From Anomaloglossus baeobatrachus (Eukaryota > Chordata > Amphibia > Anura > Aromobatidae), in NCBI RefSeq assembly GCF_048569485.1, contig NC_134356.1, positions 532,158,556-532,222,555 of the forward strand: a DNA stretch of 64,000 nt, written 5' to 3'. The notes beneath the pieces are model-generated. The model was not told the origin of the DNA. It saw only the letters and a program-made list of their open reading frames with translations, and did not search any database. The translations under genes and the position numbers were made by a program. This document shows, in pieces, positions 42,030-53,787 of the stretch (position 1 is its first letter; the number at the start of each line of letters is the position of its first letter).

Positions 42030-44763
42030 GTGAGGCGCCACAGAAGTGCCAAACCAACGAACAAGACCCAGGAAGCAAACGATACCATTCAGAACCGACA
42101 CACGATCCAGACGGTAGATATCTCGATTAATACCAACTCATCCAGCCATATACAGCAGGTAAGAGAGGATACATTACAAATTAGAAATCTTTCCACGTAC
42201 GAACTATCTGAGCATGAAATCACGGTGCTGAAGAGAGGACTGACATTTTCCCCCACAAATGAGCTGGACAAATTTGTTTTAATCAAAGATCTGTACCTTT
42301 TTTGCCGAGGTCTTATTTTCCAGGTGATCCATCACAAACCTGAGATGTTGAATGATATGAATATCACCGACCAGCAAGTTCTCTGTGACCTTCTCGACCT
42401 TCTAGATGAAAATGAAAATGGTCCAGGTAGCAAGAAATTTCAATTTCAAAAACAAATCCACAGTGTTACCATTTTTTTCTCTAGTACCCTCTGTGCATAT
42501 ATTTTTCGAACTGGTCAAACGAGACATACTCTCACTCAAACAAAAAGTCTCATCTATACCTAACCTGACGTCTCAGGAGAAAAAAGCCATACAAAATCTT
42601 AAAAATAATACCACCTTCTTGATAAAAGAGGCGGACAAAGGAGGTAATATCGTGATCTGTCCCTTAGAGATGTATGTGGAGGAAGCTAAACGCCAACGTA
42701 GCAATTCCCAGTTCTACAACAGACTACCCTCTGATCCAACATCCATTTTCACACAAAAACTCCAAAGAATGCTGACTGCTGCCCACCATCATGGTGTGAT
42801 CAACAATACTAAAAAGAAATATATGTGGGTGGAACACCCAGTGACACCAACATTCTACCTACTCCCCAAAGTACATAAAAATGTTGACAAACCACCAGGG
42901 AGACCGACTGTTTCGAGCATCGGGAGTTTGTGTGAAAAGGCCAGCATCTATGTCGACTTTTTCCTCCAACCCATGGTTATTGACATTCCATCATCTGTGC
43001 AGGATAGTTCCAACTTTATCCAGATCTGTAGAAAAGTCCAACTATTACCGCATTCCTTGTTGGTAACGTGTGATGTTGAGTCACTATACACCAATATTGG
43101 ACATCTTCATAGTATGCGGGCGGTCATGCATTTTTTAGACAAACAGCTACAGTCTGATCGTATGCATGACTCATTTTTACTAGACCTTTTGGATTTTGTG
43201 TTACAACACAATTATTTTTTGTTTGATCAGACCTTCTACAGACAGATCTCTGGCGTGGCTATGGGGGTTAGATGTGCACCAGCCTTCGCCAACCTTCTTT
43301 TAGGCTGGTGGGAGGCTACTATTGTTTATGCTCTAGACCAATTCTGCACCCGGGTGACCCATTGGGCAAGATATATAAACATCTTCTTCGTCTGAAACGG
43401 GACGGAAGAGGAATGTCGTGATTTCATCACAATACTAAATCAGAATGATCTCAATATATTTTTAACTTGTACCATATCTCACCTGAAGGTTACATTTCTG
43501 GATTTGGAAGTTTCAAGAAAGGACGATGGCTTAACCACCAGCCTATGTCGGAAGTTAACGGCTAAGAACAGCCTCCTACAATTCAACAATTTTCACCTGG
43601 CTCATCTGAAGAGGGGCGTTCCAACAGGTCAGTTCCTCAGACTTAGACGCAACTGCACGGAGGATGGGGATTTCTTGAAACATGCTGATAACCTAAACCA
43701 CAGGTTTCGAGAACGTTGTTACCCCAAGGGTATCCTGTCGAAGGCCTTCCAAAGGGCCAAACAAGAATCGCAGACTTCTCTGATTGTGACTAAACCGAAA
43801 AAACAAGATTGCAAGGTGAGACTCATCACTACCTTTAATAACCAATGGGGCAGAATAAAAAAATAAATAAATCTTTATTTTTATATAGCGCTAACATTCC
43901 GCAGCGCTTTACATACATAAGGAACACTGTCCCCATTGGGACTCACAATCTAAATTCCCTATCTGTATGTCTTTGGAGTGTGGGAGGAAACCGGAGTACC
44001 CAGAGAAAACCCATGCAAGCACGGGGAGAACATACAAACTCCTTGCAGATAGTGTCCTTGGTGGGATTCGAACCCAGGACCCTAGCGCTGCAAGGCTGTA
44101 GTGCTAACCACTGAGCCACCATGTATCCTTCAAAATCATTGGCCAATTCTGACCACAGATCTCCAAACTGGAAGTGTGGTCAGTAACTATCCTCTTCTGA
44201 TGGCACGTAGGACACCCAATTTGAGGGATGCCCTGGTCAACAGCCATTTCACCAGACCACAGGTGAAACTAAATAAAGGTATTAATCTTTCGGGGTCATA
44301 TCCTTGTGGGGACTGCAACATCTGCCAATTTATGCAGGTAACCCGTCATAAATTTTGTAACCCACAGGATGCTCAAGAACACAGAATAATAGCCTATATC
44401 AACTGTAAATCTAGAAACCTTATTTATGCGATAATTTGCCCCTGTGACATGGTATACGTCGGACAAACCTCTCAAGAACTACGTAAGAGGATACAGAAGC
44501 ATGTCTCTACCATCAACCTAGCGACTTCAGACCAAGAAAAGGGTAAGCCACTCACGCCCATAGCAACCCATTTCCTTCACCATCACCAAGCCAAACCGAG
44601 GGGGATACGAGTATTGGGTTTGCAGAAGTTCAAGGGTAATGGTAGGGCAGGCTCATGTCACAAATGGCTACTCCAAACAGAATCTAAATGGATTTTTAAA
44701 TTGAATTCTATTGTACCATATGGTCTTAATGAGGAACTTCTCTTCACTGGCTTCCTAAGCTAA
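42030..44763 (+). pseudogene. Penelope-like polyprotein (RT plus GIY-YIG endonuclease), broken
   Basis: The enzyme would copy the element RNA with its telomerase-like RT and nick targets with GIY-YIG. NLSTYELSEHEITVLKRGL (about 42188-42245) marks the N-terminal domain; DKGGNIVICP (about 42635), HPVTPTFYLLPKVHK (42837-42880), GRPTVSSIGS, VTCDVESLYTNI (about 43060) and GVAMGVRCAPAFANLLLG (43255-43305) are RT blocks. The endonuclease region is 44101-44763, with a CGDCNICQ zinc-like motif (about 44310) and YAIICPCDMVYVGQTSQELR (44427-44485) as the GIY-YIG core. Coding lies in at least three frames, the RT catalytic box has decayed and a SINE interrupts it, so it is inactive. Confidence 0.9.
43855..44122 (-). 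mobile_element. V-SINE-type SINE with tRNA-like head
   Basis: On the minus strand the head reads GGTGGCTCAGTGGTTAGCAC (A box) and then GGTTCGAATCCCACC (B box), the pol III promoter of a tRNA-derived SINE. The body has the conserved central block GGAGAACATACAAACTCC and GTGGGAGGAAACCGGAG, read on the plus strand. The tail is A/T-rich near 43855. The head alone is not a tRNA gene. It is inserted in the Penelope-like coding region. Confidence 0.85.
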
Positions 44764-45521
44764 CTGATGAAACGTACATCTGCGCATCTTCATTTTAATT
44801 CCAAATGACGATATAATCACAAGACAAGACTGTTGGATCTGGATATGGCTGTCTTAGTTTGGATATGGATCTAGCATCAATAGGAGAATTGGATAATTAT
44901 CAGTGGACTTCCCTCACTCTAGTGGTCCATCGGACTTTAAGTGGAAAATGCATGTAGGACCGTATTTTGGAAACCTCCCCATATGCTGCAACTTTAGATT
45001 GGACACTTCGGACACCGTATTTTTGCCCTTAGAGGCTACTGTAATCATGTGGAAATGGACTTTTCACATTATGGACTGTTGATTTTGTTATATGTGTCCA
45101 TTTGGGAAACTTTGGGAAAATTGACTACTTCGGCCTACCCGTTTTTAAATACTGGATAAGCGAGGTATTATAATGGATAGAATATCTTAAATGAATCTAT
45201 ATGCACAAAGTGCTCCAATGGCCACTGTTTCGATTTATGATATAATTTTCAGTGCAATCGATATATTATATATACACAGATGTGCATGTTGACGGCCCTA
45301 CTTATTGTCATACAGGCTAAAATTCACCATGAGAATTGCGGCCCCTACCAACTCGGCACAAATCTTCCTGTTGAAGTATGATTTAAATCGGCACATTGTA
45401 TTTACCTATGACTAAAAGCCCCCTTTATAAGCTATACGGAACAGCTTTAGTCCTTTTGATAATTGCCGTATATATATATATATTTTTTGTCCGTCTCCAT
45501 GCAATTATACTACGTTTATAG

Positions 45522-45558
<37 letters not shown>

Positions 45559-46189
45559 CATATAGCGCTGCTGTGTCCCTTGTGGGGTGGCTATTGCTTG
45601 CCCCCAACCTAATGATTGCACACGTGCTAGACTTTTTGAAATCTACTGTATGATTATTGTGAGGTCTCTGTGTCAGTCCTTTTATACATTCTATTTCTTC
45701 TGAGCCATCTTTTTATAAACATCCCTTACCTTCTGGGTAACCTCATGTTTATATGTGCAATTACATGACATTCCCACAAATGCACCAATGCTTCCTGTAG
45801 GGCTGTCTCTAAACAAATGTCTATTACCATGGTAACTCCTTATGCCTGCTTCTCCAACCGCTCGCAGTGCACGTACTTTACCTATTGTGGGGCTGTCTCT
45901 GCATCAACCTCCATCCTCACTACAACACTCACATGTTGGATACGTGACATGCCCACTGCGCATGCGCAGTAGAGGCTGAGTAATGACGTTAAGCACTCCC
46001 CTGCTCATAACGCCTGTGCAGTATTGACTATGGCCCATGTGCACCATGGTTAACGCTGCACACACGTGGAGCACCACACACTCCAGCTGGTCCGGACCTA
46101 GCAATTCCCCCCAACACACAGGTAAAAAACGTTCTCTAATTATAATTGCTAGACATATAAAGGAGGATGTTATGTGAATTCTGTACCAC

Positions 46190-46232
46190 TCTTTCCCTGA
46201 CGAAGCCTTCTGGCGATACGCGTGGGGTAACA
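46190..46232 (+). ncRNA. Hammerhead-like relic in the Penelope-like element
   Basis: CCCTGACGA, an A, GCC-TTCT-GGC, then GATA where GAAA is expected, ACGCGT and GGGG. The layout matches the other ribozymes here, including the extra A, but the changed GAAA and a G at the cleavage position make it inactive as read. Confidence 0.5.
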
Positions 46233-46738
46233 CCCCGGGCTCTCTGTCTCCCCCTCTTGGAGCAGGTCCTTGATTTGTATTGGTACCCCTTGAACTCTTG
46301 CTACTTTGGTGCATGTGTGTGATGCAGCTCATGTTGTGTTAATTTTTACCTAATATTCAGGTTATATTATATGCACACTCTGATGTTTTGCTATTATTGT
46401 AATTATTAGAGCTGCACCCTCAGGCCATACTAGGCAACCTAGGCTCTTGTTTTTTGCTATACAATGCTCTAATGCACGGACCCAGACCTTTGGGTACCTT
46501 ATTATTGTGTGCACTTTGTGATTTTGCATTATTATGTGGGGTTGAGACATCCCGGTGTAGATTTAGACATGTTTTAATTGTTTTTAAAATTGTTGAATTC
46601 CAATAAAAACTTATATAGCCAGTGGCCTTTACTGTCTATCACCAGTGTGCGGGCTGTGGAGACAGACCAGCACATAAGACTTTGGCTGGAGCCCTTTGCA
46701 GTGCTTATGAATAATTTACCATATAATATCAGGCTTTC

Positions 46739-47170
46739 TGCCTCCAGGGATGAAATATCGGTGGTTTCCTCCCTCAGATTGCTAGATAGGAAGGAGTACG
46801 CTCAATTCTCTTTAAACGCAGCCAGGTCCCTGGCAAATTGTTTAACTTTTCTGTCCTTTCTCGAATTTTGAAATTTTTCTAAAGTGCACTATAGAGTAGA
46901 TTCCATCCATACAGTCAGTATCAGTTTTGAATTTTTAGGGCCGCTTCTGTCAGTTCTGCTATTTTCTTTGCAGTACAGTCAAATGTCAGTTGTTCTTCAC
47001 TTAATAGGATTGCCATAAAACGTATTGAGCTTTTGGTAAGTTCCTTTCCCAATTATTAAGGAAGTCCGATGTTAAAGCTCTTTTGGCTCAACTATATTCA
47101 GCCTTAGTCCCCTAGGGACTATCTTGATTTTAATATAGCTCTGAAGAGACTTTAATTCCCACCACGACCT
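46739..47170. repeat. Repeated flank, uninterrupted copy
   Basis: About 430 bases recur at 50309-50516 plus 53598-53787 in the same orientation. Landmarks are GAGTACGCTCAATTCTCTTT, CTATTTTCTTTGCAGTACAG and TTAATTCCCACCACGACCTG. This copy has no hAT at its CTTAATAG (47000-47007), so it is the empty site for the other. An upstream plus-strand frame at 46578-46871 is not recognised. Confidence 0.8.
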
Positions 47171-47689
47171 GGAATTATCCTTATCCGCTCTAGGAGTGGT
47201 GACCGCATGTTGAAAGGCACTGCTAAGGATGTTTAGGGGATATTCTATTTATCGGAACCTATTCCTATGCCTGATAGTGAAAGGCGAAATCTGAGGAGCA
47301 ATTTCATCTCATCTTGTCCTTTCAGTACCCCAGTCTTTAAAGTGGGTGGGTGATGACTCAACAAATGAAGATTATTTGTCGAGGTGGGTTTACGAAACGT
47401 ACTGGTTATTAATTGAACCTGAATTCCTTGTTGGATTGTCACATCAAGAAAATTGATTTCAGAATCTCTGAGTTCAGATGTAAACTTCAGACTAAAATTG
47501 TTAAGGTTAATTTCCATCATAACGCGGTTAAAGAGTACATAATTACTTAACCATAAAATGAGGATATCATCTATGTAGCGTCCCCAAACTAATATATGGG
47601 GCTCCACCAAGACGCCTCCTCTTCACCCTTAAAAATTACAGTATCCTCGCACCAGCCAAGCAACAAATTGGTTATGGCATTTTGTGCCT

Positions 47690-48046
47690 TGTTTTTTCAA
47701 CATATTCCAATCAGTAAAATTCCTATATTTTATTCATTTATATAAATAGTACAAACATTAATAATACAATTGTGTAGAATATGAGGTAGTTTGGCGAGGG
47801 CACAAAAGAGGGGGTTTATTTCAGAAAAAAAGGCACTAGAAATACACACACATATGGCTTGTACACTGGCCAAAAAGGCTCCTAACATATTCAATAATAA
47901 TGTCACTCTGATATGCACCTAGATAACAAGGAAACTCAGGTCAATGGGTACAATGCTCCAAACGGGATTAAATAGCAAGGTTATTTGCAAAGAGACTTGC
48001 ACAGTGTAGATCAAATGCTATTACATGCAAAGAGAAAATAATCCTA
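47690..48046. other. Unassigned segment between the two Penelope copies
   Basis: AT-rich; no feature recognised apart from a Harbinger-type MITE that follows at 48050. Confidence 0.4.
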
Positions 48047-48049
48047 TTA

Positions 48050-48438
48050 GGCTAGGTTCGCACACTGCGTCTTTTTGACGCTGCGTTTTTGGCCGCTAAA
48101 AACGCACAAAAACGCACCTGCATTGAAAAAACGCATCAAAAAACGCATGTGTTTTTGCCGCGATTTGGTGCGTTTTTGGCTGCGTTTTGCTGCGTTTTTG
48201 ATCTCTGCGTTTTGCTGCGTTTTTCCAATGCATTGCATGGGGGGAAAACGCAGAAAAACACAGAAAAGAACTGACATGTCCATTTTTTTTTTTAACTCAA
48301 AAACCAGATGTGTGCGGACAGCAAAAATGAAAACTCATAGACTTTGCTGGGGAAGCAAAGTCCTGCAGTTTTGAGGCCAAAAACGCTCCCGAAAAACGCG
48401 CAAAAACGCCGCGAAAAACGCACTGTGCGCACATAGCC
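48050..48438. mobile_element. Harbinger-type MITE, 389 bp
   Basis: GGCTAGGTTCGCACACTGCG at the left faces the complement of GGCTATGTGCGCACAGTGCG at the right; TTA flanks both ends (48047-48049 and 48439-48441). The interior is rich in AAAACGC and GCGTTTT, allowing a long fold. Confidence 0.85.
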
Positions 48439-51169
48439 TTATACCTCAGGAGCATTGAAATCCCCATGTCCGGATATGTTACCAAAGAAGTCAGAAATTT
48501 ACATACAATCAAGTCTGCATATCAGAGGGACAAGTTTGTAAAAAAGAGCCTATGTGAGAGAAAAGGGAAAATTACCCATAGTAACACTGTGCCACTGAAT
48601 CCCCACGCTTCCCTGACGCCGCTTCGCTCGATACTTTTTCGAAGGGAAATTGAGGTGGGTTTACGAAACGTACTGGTTATTAATTGCACCTGAATTCCTT
48701 GTTTGATTGTCACATCAACAAAATTGATTTGAGAATCTCTGAATTCAGATGTAAACTTCAGACCAAATTTGTTAAGGTTAATTTCTATCATAACGCGGTT
48801 AAAGAGTACATAATCACTTAACCATAGAATGAGGATATCATCTATGTAGCAACCCTAAAATAATATATGGGGCTCCACCAAGATGCCTCCTCTTCACCCT
48901 TAAAAAGGACAGTATCCTCGCACCAGCCAAGCAACAAATTGCAATATGTGGAAGACACCGAACACCCCATTGCCATGCCCCTGAGTTGAAGGTAGAATCT
49001 GCCATTGAAGATTGAACAAGTATGGGTGACTATAAACTGTAAAAGTTTAATGATGAAATTGTTATGTCTAGAACAATGTAAGCCTCTACTACTTAGAAAG
49101 TACTTCACAGCTTCTAGTCTAAAACTTTGGGGAATGCTGCAATACAGTGCCTCCACATCTATAGAGGCTTGATGGGCTCCTTCTTCCAGAGAAATATCTT
49201 ACTATTTGGAGAAAAGGAACATAGTGTCCCCAAAGTAAGATGGAAGTGCGTCACAAATTTTATCCAGATGTATACTACTATTTTGTGTAAGGGAAATAAC
49301 CCCGGTGATAATATAATGGCCTTTTAAGGGGGTTGGCCCCTTATGCACCTTTGGTAGGCCATAGGAGACTGGTGTGACAGGAAATCTAAGCAAATAAAGT
49401 CTCTCACTTTTAGAAATCACTTTTTATTGTGTAGGGCATCATTATGCAGCGTTTGAAGGTCTTCCTTAAAGGTCACTAGGGAGTTCCTCCAAAGGAACGC
49501 ATAGGTTGAAATATCCCTAAGATGTTATAACACATGGTTGTGTATAGATCATGGATTAGGATCACCAGATTACCATCCTTATCTGATGGTTTAAAAATCA
49601 GATTGACATTTTTACCAAGACTGTCCAGAGCCTCTCTTTCTCTGATATTTAAATTATGTGCATAGCCTCCAGGCCCCTTACTTAGTTTGTTCACTAACCA
49701 GAAGGGTGAAAAGTTCAACGCTGTTAGTTTCTGATATTGGCGGCATATAGGTGCTACTTTCAGGTTTTAGTTCTATTGTCATTTAGAAGACTAGTATAGG
49801 TCTTGACACCTGGAAGATCCTCCACTAAAATGCCCATTTCCTTGCACTGTTTCCTGTCATTGTCTGAAAAATGTCCTCCATTTTAATTTACGTGTTAATA
49901 GGTGAATATCTTTCAACTATTCAAATTCCTCAAAATGATTAGTTGGTACATATGAGAGGCCTTTCTTTAATACCTCCTCTTCCGCATGTGTCAGGGTATA
50001 GGGTGTAAGATTAATGATCCTATTGTCATTTATTCCTGTCACTGGATTAAGGGTGCTGAGGAATAAAGTTTCCATACTGGAAACTCTTCCTCTTCTTGTG
50101 TGCAGGGCGACCTGGTCTCTGTCCCAGACGGAAAATGTTTTGAAATGTCCCCGATTCTAAAAAAAAGAGGGAGATGATGAGGAGAAGTGGGGTGCATCTA
50201 ATGGGTGATTAAAAATACCCCATCTCTATTTTCCTCTCCCTTTCCTAAAGACAGCTTTGTTTTCTTTGATATTTCTTATCAGGTTATAAGGATTCCTTTC
50301 GATAGCAGATGTTTCTGCCTCCAAGGAGTATGCTCAATTCTCTTTAAATTGTTTGTGTTTCCTGTCATTTATCGAGTGCTGAAAATGTTTCTATAGTGAA
50401 TTGTAGAAAGTATACTGTGTAAAGTCAGTATCAGTTATGAATGTAAAGGTCACCTCTGTCCGTTCTGCTATTTTCTTTGCAGTACAGTCAAATGTCAGTT
50501 ATTCATCACTTAATAGCAGCTGCTGGGTGATCAGGTGTGCTACTATTAAAGAGAACCACCGGCGGAGATACAGGTGCATTTGTATTGGGGCCCCTAAGGA
50601 GAGGGGTGGGAACCAACTGTAGAAAACTCAGTCTTCCAGTGACTGCAGAGAAGTAGGGTCCGGTCCAGCGTCATTTGCAGATATAAGGGCCGCACTCTGC
50701 AGATGATGCTGTCACCCCCTGCTCCTACTGCTCCTAATGGAGCTGCTGCTGCAGGGTCTGTGCAGGAGACATGGGCACTGCTAGAGGGAGCAGTCACACA
50801 GTGTGCAGGGCCTGCGGTGAGCCAGTAGAGATCTCTGTCACCCTGGATACCAGCCTGTATGGGGAAGGGGGGTTGTACTGCCACCATTGTGAGCTGCAGG
50901 GGAAGTGAATGGTCAGTGCAGCCCAACCTCTCCTTCCCTCTTCTCACTAGAAGCTGTCAGGACTGAGAGCAGAGGGAGGGGGAGGACATGGCAACAGAGC
51001 CAGTGGTAGGGGGCGGCTCTGCTCTGCGGCTCTGAGTCCTGCTCTGTGCTGTGTCCTCCATATCCTGCAGACCAGAGACTTCACTGGTCATGGCTGCTGC
51101 CATATGATGGGGCAGGGATGAGAAGGCCCTTCTGCTCCTGGAGACTGACTTCTGCATAGGTAAGTACAT

Positions 51170-51325
51170 GTAATGGTGTGTATGCAGAATATAGTGTATA
51201 TCCGTGTGTATATGGGTAGTATATAATGTATATCAGTGTGTATGTGGGTAGTATATAGTGTATATCAGTGTCTATATGGGTAGTATATAGCGTCTATCAA
51301 TGTCTATGTGGGTAGTGCATGGTGT
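51170..51325. repeat. About 32-bp tandem array
   Basis: Units such as GTGTATATCAGTGTGTATGT and GGGTAGTATATA repeat four to five times inside the hAT-type element. Confidence 0.8.
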
Positions 51326-51592
51326 ATAGAAATGGGCATATAATGTATATAATAGTTTGTATTGTATATGTGTGTGTGTGTGTGTATATGGTATATAGTA
51401 AATGTAATATTGTGTTTGTACAGTAAACAGTGTGTGTTTCTCTGTAGGGGTATTTGAGTGCTTGTGAAAAAACTGTATCAGAAGAAAACGCCATGCAACA
51501 GGCAGCAGAGGGAAGGTGAGTATAATTGTTACATTTTTTTTCTGTGTGCAGCGTGATGGGTATCATACAGTATGTACCAGGATGGGGACATA

Positions 51593-53174
51593 CAGTGCCT
51601 TGCAAAAGTATTCGGCTCCCTTGAATTTTTCAACCTTTTCCCACATTTCAGGCTTTAACCATAAAGATAAAAACTTTAATGTTATGGGGAAGAATCAACA
51701 AGTGGGACACAATTGTGAAGTTGAACGAAATGTATGGCTTATTTTAAATTTTTGTAAAAAGGAATAAACTGAAAATTGGGTCGTGCAATATTATTTGTCC
51801 CCTTTACTTTCAGTGCAGCAAACTCACTCCAGGAGTTCATTGAGGATCTCTGAATGATCCAATGTTGTCCTAAATGACTGCTGATAAATATAAGCCACCT
51901 GTGTGTAATCAAGTCTCCGTATAAATGCACCTGCTCTGTGATAGTCTGTGTTCTGTTTAAAGCACAGAGAGCATCATGAAGACCAAGGAACACAACAGGT
52001 AGGTCCGTGATACTGTTATGGAGAAGTTAAAATCCGGATTTGGTTACAAAAAGATTTCCACAACTTTAAACATCCCAAGAAGCACTGTGCAAGCGATCAT
52101 ATTGAAATGGAAGGAGTATCATACCACTGCAAATCTACCAAGGCCGTCCCTCAAAAATGTAATCTCAAACAAGGAGAAGACTGATCAGAGATGCAGCCAA
52201 GAGACCCATGATCACTCTGGATCAACTTCAGAGATCTACAGCTGAGGTGGGAGAAGTCGTACACTGCACAAATCTGGCCTTTATGGAAGAGTGGCAAGAG
52301 GAAAGCCATTTCTCAAAGATATCCATAAAAAGTGTTGTTTAAAGTTTGCCACAAGCCACCTGGGAGACACAGCAAACATGTGGAAGTAGGTGCTCTGGTC
52401 AGATGAAACCAAAATCGAACTTTTTGGGCACAATGCAAAATAATATGTTTGGCATAAAAGCAACAGCGCTCATCACCCTGAACACACCGTCCCCACTGTC
52501 AAACATGGTAGTGGCAGTATCATGGTTTGGGCCTGCTTTTCTTCAGCAAGGACAGGGAAGATGGTTAAAATTGATGGGAAGATGGATGTAAGCAAATACA
52601 GGACCATTCTTGAAGAAAACCTTTTGGAGTCCGCAAAAGACCTGAGACTGGGACGGAGATTTGTCTTCCAACAAGACAATGATCCAAAACATAAAGCAAA
52701 ATCTACAATGGAATGATTCACAAATAAACATATTCAGGTGTTAGAATGGTCAAGTCAAAGTCCAGACGTGAATCCAATCGAGAATCTGTGGAAAGAGCTG
52801 AAAATTGCTGTTTACAAATGCTCTCCATCCAACCTCACTTAGCTCGAGCTGTTTGCAAAGGAAGAATGGGCAAGAATTTCAGTCTCTCAATGTGCAAAAC
52901 TGATAGACACACTCCCAAGCGACTTGCAGCTGTAATCACAGCGAAAGGTGGCGCTACAAAATACTAACAATATTGCATGCCCCAATTTTCAGTTTATTAT
53001 TTTTTACAAAAGCTTAAAATAGTCAATAAATTTCCTTCAACTTCACAATTGTGTCCCACTTGTTGTTGATTCTTCACCAGAAAAATTAAAAATTTTTATC
53101 TTTATGTTTGAAGTTTGAAATGTGGGAAAAAAATTGAAAAATTCAAAGAGGCCGAATACTTTCGCAAGGCACTG
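51593..53174 (+). mobile_element. Tc1 element of the CAGTGCCTTGC family, full length
   Basis: The termini CAGTGCCTTGCAAAAGTATT and the complement of CAGTGCCTTGCGAAAGTATT are inverted; TA lies at 51591-51592 and 53175-53176. It is 1582 bp long and is the sister of the truncated copy at 7145-8391. Confidence 0.9.
51970..52970 (+). pseudogene. Tc1 transposase pseudogene
   Basis: The N-terminal helix-turn-helix reads KLKSGFGYKKISTTLNIPRS at 52024-52083. Further on, HKSGLYGRV-like sequence, a GQMKPK box where W-S-D-E-T-K is expected in another frame (about 52400), MVWACFSSARTGKMVKIDGK (52522-52581), [12 protein letters not shown] (52670-52705, second aspartate) and [17 protein letters not shown] (52756-52803, glutamate) follow. 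A stop after STME (52716) and at least three frameshifts are needed to read it through, so it is inactive. Confidence 0.85.
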
Positions 53175-53176
53175 TA

Positions 53177-53470
53177 TATACAAGGATGGGGGACAAAGAA
53201 TCAAGTATGGGATGGAAAAGCTGAGGGAAGAAGGCTCTTTCCCTCAGCACCCAGCTTTTCCATGCTCTGCTAAACATCTTTCCCTTAGCACTCAGTTTTT
53301 CCATGCTCTGATATCAAGAAAAAGCTGGGTGCTGAGGTAAAGATGTATATAACAGCATGGGGAAGCTGGGTGCTGAGGACAAGATGGATATCAGAACATA
53401 GGAAAGCTGGGTGCTGATAGAAAGAGGGATTTCAGATGGGAAAGCTAGGTGTTGGGGGAATGAGCCAAGT
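53177..53470. repeat. Irregular tandem units around GGGAAAGCTGGGTGCTGAGG
   Basis: Variants of AAGCTGGGTGCTGAGG and its complement recur about six times within the hAT-type element, in both orientations. Confidence 0.65.
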
Positions 53471-53787
53471 GTCAGTATCAGTATCTTATACCCCGAATGT
53501 CGGTGTAATTATCCCTTCCCCAGAGTGTCAGTGTACGGCTGGGGGGCCCAGGTCCAAATTTTGCATCGGGGCGCATCGAACGCTAGTTATGCCACTGCTT
53601 AATAGGATTGTCATAAAACGTACTGAGCTTTCGGGAAGTTTTTTTCCCACTTAATAAGGAGATCCAATGTTCTAGCTCTTTTTTGCTGGGGCTATAATCA
53701 GCCTTCATCCCTTAAGTGCTATCTTATTTTTAATATAGTTCTGCAGGGACTGTAATTCCCACCATGACCTGAGATATCCTTATAAAA

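Larger units (their letters stand above)
41521..46617 (+). mobile_element. Penelope-like retroelement, 5.1 kb
   Basis: GCCAGTGGCCTTTA is duplicated exactly at 41507-41520 and 46618-46631. The coding region has the Penelope order: N-terminal domain, reverse transcriptase, then GIY-YIG endonuclease. A V-SINE is nested at 43855-44122. The long 3' part contains a hammerhead-like relic near 46197, which such elements are known to carry. Confidence 0.9.
47175..50300 (-). mobile_element. Second Penelope-like element(s), minus strand, fragmentary
   Basis: Going leftwards: the N-terminal motif (INLTPYTLTHAEEEVLKKGL) near 49960-50020, KPSDKDGNLVILI near 49580, FPVTPVSYGLPKVHKGP near 49370, RGMAMGCSVSSTYCNLLLGW (48905-48985), and, in a separate copy, RYIDDILILW near 47575. 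A block of about 265 bases is present twice in direct orientation (about 47380-47680 and 48650-48945), so at least two copies or a partial tandem are present. No GIY-YIG domain is visible. It is flanked by the direct repeats 46739-47170 and 50309-53787, as seen with pseudo-LTR arrangements of this class. Multiple breaks make it inactive. Confidence 0.75.
50517..53597. mobile_element. Non-autonomous hAT-type element, 3.1 kb
   Basis: CTTAATAG is duplicated exactly (50509-50516 and 53598-53605), and the empty site at 47000-47007 confirms the insertion. The right end is the complement of CAGTGGCATAACTAGCG, typical of hAT; the left starts CAGCTGCTGGGTG, so the termini match poorly beyond CAG. A Tc1 copy and small tandem arrays lie inside. 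No transposase was seen. Confidence 0.75.
50309..53787. repeat. Repeated flank, copy split by a hAT-type element
   Basis: 50309-50516 and 53598-53787 together match 46739-47170. The break is at CTTAATAG, which is duplicated on both sides of the inserted element. Confidence 0.8.

Noticed and set aside
44049-44122. tRNA-like sequence with A and B boxes
   Set aside because: It is the head of a V-SINE, followed by the SINE central block, not a folded tRNA gene.
45430-45560. AT-rich palindromic runs as a replication origin or regulatory site
   Set aside because: Simple TA microsatellites inside the 3' part of the Penelope-like element; nothing supports a function.
48610-48655. Possible hammerhead on the plus strand (CCCTGACG ... 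CGAAGGGA)
   Set aside because: TTCCC/GGGAA could be stem I, but the second half of the box and the GAAA are missing; at most a very old relic.
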